From Desulfobacterales bacterium (GTDB lineage Bacteria > Desulfobacterota > Desulfobacteria > Desulfobacterales > RPRI01), in assembly GCA_020052975.1 (NCBI GenBank), contig JAGVOC010000308.1:1-17540 (forward strand): DNA of 17,540 bases. Direction: 5' to 3'. Shown piece by piece: positions 14,827-17,540 of the stretch. The notes under the pieces were generated by a model. That model did not search any database, had not been told where the DNA came from, and was given only the letters and a program-made list of their open reading frames with translations. The position numbers were made by a program, and so were the translations under genes. How positions within the stretch are numbered: the stretch's first letter is position 1; each line of letters starts with the position of its first letter.

Positions 14827-16827
14827 ATGTACAGATATCTGTTCAGCCCGATCAAAATCAACAAGCTTGAAATCAAAAACAGGATTGCATACCCGGCTCT
14901 CGGACTGCTCTATTCCTACGACAGCAAACTTAATGACCGCTACTACAACTATTTTAAGGAAAGAGCCGAAGGGGGCACTGGCCTTGTTACTGTCGGCCCA
15001 GTCGGAATAGATTTTATAGGTTCCGGAATTCTTGCTCTTTCGCTGGCAAACGATGAGGCGATTCCGTCGTTTCAAAAGCTCACCTCAATAATTAAAAACG
15101 GGGGAGCACGCGCCTGGGTTCAGCTTTTCCACGCTGGAGCATATTCTCATCCGTTTCTGATCGACGGTAAAGATCCGATGGCTCCGTCTCCTCTTTATTC
15201 AGTATATTCAAAAGCCACTCCGCGCGAAATGTCAAAAGACGATATAAGGGAGGTTCAGGAAGCTTATGCAAAGGCTGCTTTAAGGGCTATTGAGGCCGGA
15301 TTTGACGGAGTCGAAATTCTTGCTTCAGCCGGTTACCTTATCACTCAATTTCTTTCGCCCCTTAAAAACAAAAGAACCGACGAATACGGGGGGAGTTTTG
15401 AAAACAGGGTCAGGTTCCCAAGGGAGGTCATCGAACTCGTACGGAAACGGGTAGGCCCGGGTTATCCTCTCACAATAAGAATAGCGGGCAATGATTTTGT
15501 GGCCGGAAGCAACACGGATACCGAGACTCCTGAATTTGCAAAGGTTTATGAGAAGGCTGGAATAGATGCAATCAATGTAACCGGAGGATGGCACGAATCT
15601 AAGGTGCCCCAGCTTCCGATGGAGCTTCCGAGGTCGGGCTATTCATACCTTGCTCTTAATATCAAAAAAGCGGTATCCGTCCCGGTCATGGCGTCAAACC
15701 GTATAGCCGACCCGGAAAGCGCCGAAAAAATAATCAGGGACGGCTATGCGGACATGGTCAATCTCGGGCGGGTTCTTATCGCCGATCCCGAATGGCCGTT
15801 GAAGGCCTTTGAAGGGAGGGCGGATGAAATCAGGCCCTGCGTTGCCTGCTCCCAGGGATGCACCGACGAGGTATTCAGCGGACGGCCTGTTTTCTGCGTC
15901 GGAAATCCGCAAGCCGGCTTTGAAGCCGAACGGAAAATAGAAAAAACGAAAAATCCGAAGAACGTCATGGTTGTCGGCGCCGGAGCGGCAGGGCTTGAAG
16001 CTGCCGTAACAGCGAAAAAGGCGGGACATAATGTAGAGCTTTACGATAAGGACGACGATATCGGCGGCCAGCTATGGATTGCAAGCGCTCCTCCCCACAA
16101 GCAGGAGATCAGGGAATTTATCCGGTACTACAGGGCAATGGTCAGTAAATATATGATTCCTTTGTTCCTGAATACATGCGTGGACAAGGAGTTTATCGCA
16201 AAAAAGAAACCCGGCCATATTATTATTGCCGAAGGAGCTGAAGCGGCTGTTCCCCCGGTGGAGGGAACGGATGATCCGCTTGTTCTGTCTGCATGGAAGG
16301 TTTTAAAGGATAATCCCCCGCTGGCAAAAAACATCGCCATCATTGGCGGTGGCGCGGTTGGACTTGAAACAGCACTTTTTATAGCCTCGAAAGGGACAAT
16401 ATCTCCTGAAATACTCTATTTCCTTTTTGCCTATGAAGCAGAAAGTCCAGAGCGCCTTAAGGAGCTCATGTTCAAAGGCTCATGTTCCGTAACTGTATTC
16501 GAAATGCTCCACAAGATAGGAAAAGATATTGGAAAATCAACAAGATGGATCGTTTTCGATAACCTTAAAAGATACGGCATAAAAACCATTACAGGAGCAA
16601 AGGTATCTTCTGTAAGAAACGGAAAGGTAATTTTTGAGAAAGACGGCAATAAAGAGGAGATGCAGTTTGGAAATGTAATTCTTGCGTCCGGTTCACGGTC
16701 GGTAAAAAAGCTTTCGGCTGAAGTCGCGACTCTCGGAATTCCGTTTACGACGGTAGGCGACTGTATCACACCGGGTCGGATAAACGATGCCATACACGGC
16801 GGCTTCCTCGCAGCATTAAAGATTTGA
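14827..16827 (+). CDS. NADH:flavin oxidoreductase / 2,4-dienoyl-CoA reductase-type FMN/4Fe-4S/FAD enzyme
   Basis: Soluble enzyme of 666 residues built like E. coli FadH, enoate reductases and BaiCD. An N-terminal FMN-binding TIM barrel (about 1-335) includes QLFHAGAYSHP (99-109) and probable catalytic residues Tyr170 (SAGYLITQFLSP) and His256 (GWHES), matching FadH Tyr166/His252. A 4Fe-4S site C338-x2-C341-x3-C345-x11-C357 has the family spacing. The FAD/NAD(P)H-binding half carries GAGAAG (384-389) and a second dinucleotide motif GGGAVGLE. It would reduce activated C=C bonds of enoyl- or dienoyl-CoA-like substrates with NAD(P)H. The start has AGGAG 6 nt upstream. It lies next to acyl-CoA synthetases on both sides, which supports a role in fatty or other acyl-CoA metabolism. 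Exact substrate not determinable; all cofactor residues look intact. Confidence 0.93.
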   Translation: MYRYLFSPIKINKLEIKNRIAYPALGLLYSYDSKLNDRYYNYFKERAEGGTGLVTVGPVGIDFIGSGILALSLANDEAIPSFQKLTSIIKNGGARAWVQLFHAGAYSHPFLIDGKDPMAPSPLYSVYSKATPREMSKDDIREVQEAYAKAALRAIEAGFDGVEILASAGYLITQFLSPLKNKRTDEYGGSFENRVRFPREVIELVRKRVGPGYPLTIRIAGNDFVAGSNTDTETPEFAKVYEKAGIDAINVTGGWHESKVPQLPMELPRSGYSYLALNIKKAVSVPVMASNRIADPESAEKIIRDGYADMVNLGRVLIADPEWPLKAFEGRADEIRPCVACSQGCTDEVFSGRPVFCVGNPQAGFEAERKIEKTKNPKNVMVVGAGAAGLEAAVTAKKAGHNVELYDKDDDIGGQLWIASAPPHKQEIREFIRYYRAMVSKYMIPLFLNTCVDKEFIAKKKPGHIIIAEGAEAAVPPVEGTDDPLVLSAWKVLKDNPPLAKNIAIIGGGAVGLETALFIASKGTISPEILYFLFAYEAESPERLKELMFKGSCSVTVFEMLHKIGKDIGKSTRWIVFDNLKRYGIKTITGAKVSSVRNGKVIFEKDGNKEEMQFGNVILASGSRSVKKLSAEVATLGIPFTTVGDCITPGRINDAIHGGFLAALKI

Positions 16828-16847
16828 AACAGGAGATAGTCTCTGGT

Positions 16848-16913
16848 CTCTGGTTCCTGGTTCCTGGTTTATTATTGTATTTTTAACCAGAAACCAGAAA
16901 CTGTGAACCAGGG
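16848..16913. terminator. Long imperfect hairpin of aaccagg repeats between convergent genes
   Basis: Left arm tctggttcctggttcctgg (ending near 16871), loop ttattattgtattttt, right arm aaccagaaaccagaaactg followed by gaaccaggga (to 16913). The arms pair over more than 20 positions with a few mismatches and a small bulge. It occupies almost the whole 89-bp gap between two convergent genes, so it could act as a bidirectional transcription barrier. It has no canonical GC stem plus U-tract, hence moderate confidence. It is built from the same repeat vocabulary as the blocks before miaA and at 14774-14806. Confidence 0.45.
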
Positions 16914-16916
16914 ACA

Positions 16917-17540
16917 TTATTTTTTACCCTTCTCCATATCCTCGGCCCTTAGAGTCTTTCTCAATATTTTCCCGACATTTGTTTTGGGAAGCTCTTTCCT
17001 GAATTCTATCTGCGTGGGAAGCTTGTACGCAGCAAGTTTTGTTTTGCAGTAACCGATAAGCTCTTCCTGGGTAGCAGTTTCCCCCTCTTTCAGCACGACA
17101 AAAACCTTTATCTGCTCCCCGCGGGTAGGATGAGGTATCCCGATAGCACATGCTTCCTGTACTTTCGGATGCTCAAAAAAGACCTCGTCTATATCCCGCG
17201 GATACACATTAAATCCACCTGATATTATCATGTCCTTTTTCCGGTCCACTATATAAAAATATCCGTCATCATCCATTCTGGCAATATCGCCGGTATACAG
17301 CCAGCCGTCTATAAGGGTTTTGAGCGTCTCTTCAGGCCTGTTCCAGTAGCCTTTCATCACCTGCGGCCCTCTTACAATGAGCTCTCCTGTCTCGCCGACA
17401 GGGACATCCGTCACACCATCATTTAAGTCCACTACCCTGCATTCGGTATCAGGGTAAGGTATCCCGACGCTTCCTATTTTCTTATTTCCCTTGAAGGGAT
17501 TTGCATGGGTGACGGGAGACGACTCGGTCATGCCGAATCC
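16917..17540 (-). CDS. fadD: Long-chain fatty-acid-CoA ligase, FadD type (C-terminal part, cut by right edge)
   Basis: AMP-forming acyl-CoA ligase; 207 C-terminal residues are visible and the frame is open to the edge, beginning [15 protein letters not shown], the adenine-binding YG(L/M)TE motif. Then come [28 protein letters not shown] with the ATP-binding Asp, hinge [16 protein letters not shown] typical of FadD, and catalytic Lys in TNVGKILRK. It ends with a basic EDMEKGKK tail. The missing N-terminal part should be about 350 residues. It is convergent with the dienoyl-CoA-reductase-like gene. It activates long-chain fatty acids for beta-oxidation or lipid synthesis; the FadD subfamily is likely from the hinge motif, but a related medium-chain ligase cannot be excluded. 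Confidence 0.9.
   Translation of the reverse strand, partial: GFGMTESSPVTHANPFKGNKKIGSVGIPYPDTECRVVDLNDGVTDVPVGETGELIVRGPQVMKGYWNRPEETLKTLIDGWLYTGDIARMDDDGYFYIVDRKKDMIISGGFNVYPRDIDEVFFEHPKVQEACAIGIPHPTRGEQIKVFVVLKEGETATQEELIGYCKTKLAAYKLPTQIEFRKELPKTNVGKILRKTLRAEDMEKGKK

Overview
The window looks like an anaerobic, selenocysteine-using member of the Desulfobacterota (a sulfate reducer or syntroph related to Desulfobacterales). This is inferred from a heterodisulfide-reductase (Hdr) module with three in-frame UGA codons read as selenocysteine (Sec), an anaerobic acyl-CoA gene set, and intergenic repeats of a style common in that group. No 16S or other marker is present, so the placement is tentative.

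Left third (1-6324, minus strand). An electron-transfer operon is transcribed right to left: a 1478-aa HdrA-type flavoprotein with a GltD-like NAD(P)H module inserted in it, a MvhD/FrhD-type [2Fe-2S] protein, and an HdrC-HdrB-type iron-sulfur protein that runs off the left edge. Conventional translation breaks or truncates all three genes. Each is restored by reading one UGA as Sec at a position where the family has a conserved Cys: DCAM-U-V in HdrA, CCDY-U-G in MvhD and NTE-U-GH in the HdrB-like domain. A compact stem-loop with an apical GG follows each UGA at bacterial SECIS distance. This is the most striking content of the window.

Middle (6325-11917). A 566-bp divergent spacer holds two small inverted-repeat elements. 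It is followed on the plus strand by hrpA (DEAH-box RNA helicase) and miaA (tRNA dimethylallyltransferase). MiaA starts inside a degenerate simple repeat, so its first 12 or so residues are repeat-derived.

Right third (11951-17540). In order: an AMP-forming acyl-CoA synthetase (+), a YfcE-type metallophosphoesterase (+), a 2,4-dienoyl-CoA reductase/Old Yellow Enzyme-type FMN/Fe-S/FAD oxidoreductase (+), and, convergent to these, the C-terminal part of a FadD-type long-chain acyl-CoA ligase (-) cut by the right edge. A miniature element appears to have inserted between the first two genes and now supplies the Shine-Dalgarno sequence of the second.

How the genes may work together (inference): the ligases activate fatty or aromatic acids to CoA thioesters, the dienoyl-CoA-reductase-like enzyme handles unsaturated intermediates, and the Sec-rich Hdr complex balances NAD(P)H, ferredoxin and a thiol or other acceptor by flavin-based bifurcation or confurcation. 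It resembles the HdrA/MvhD/HdrD-like electron-input part of class II benzoyl-CoA reductase (BamDEF), but the catalytic BamBC subunits are not in view. The intergenic DNA carries at least three kinds of miniature inverted-repeat element and several blocks of degenerate short repeats.
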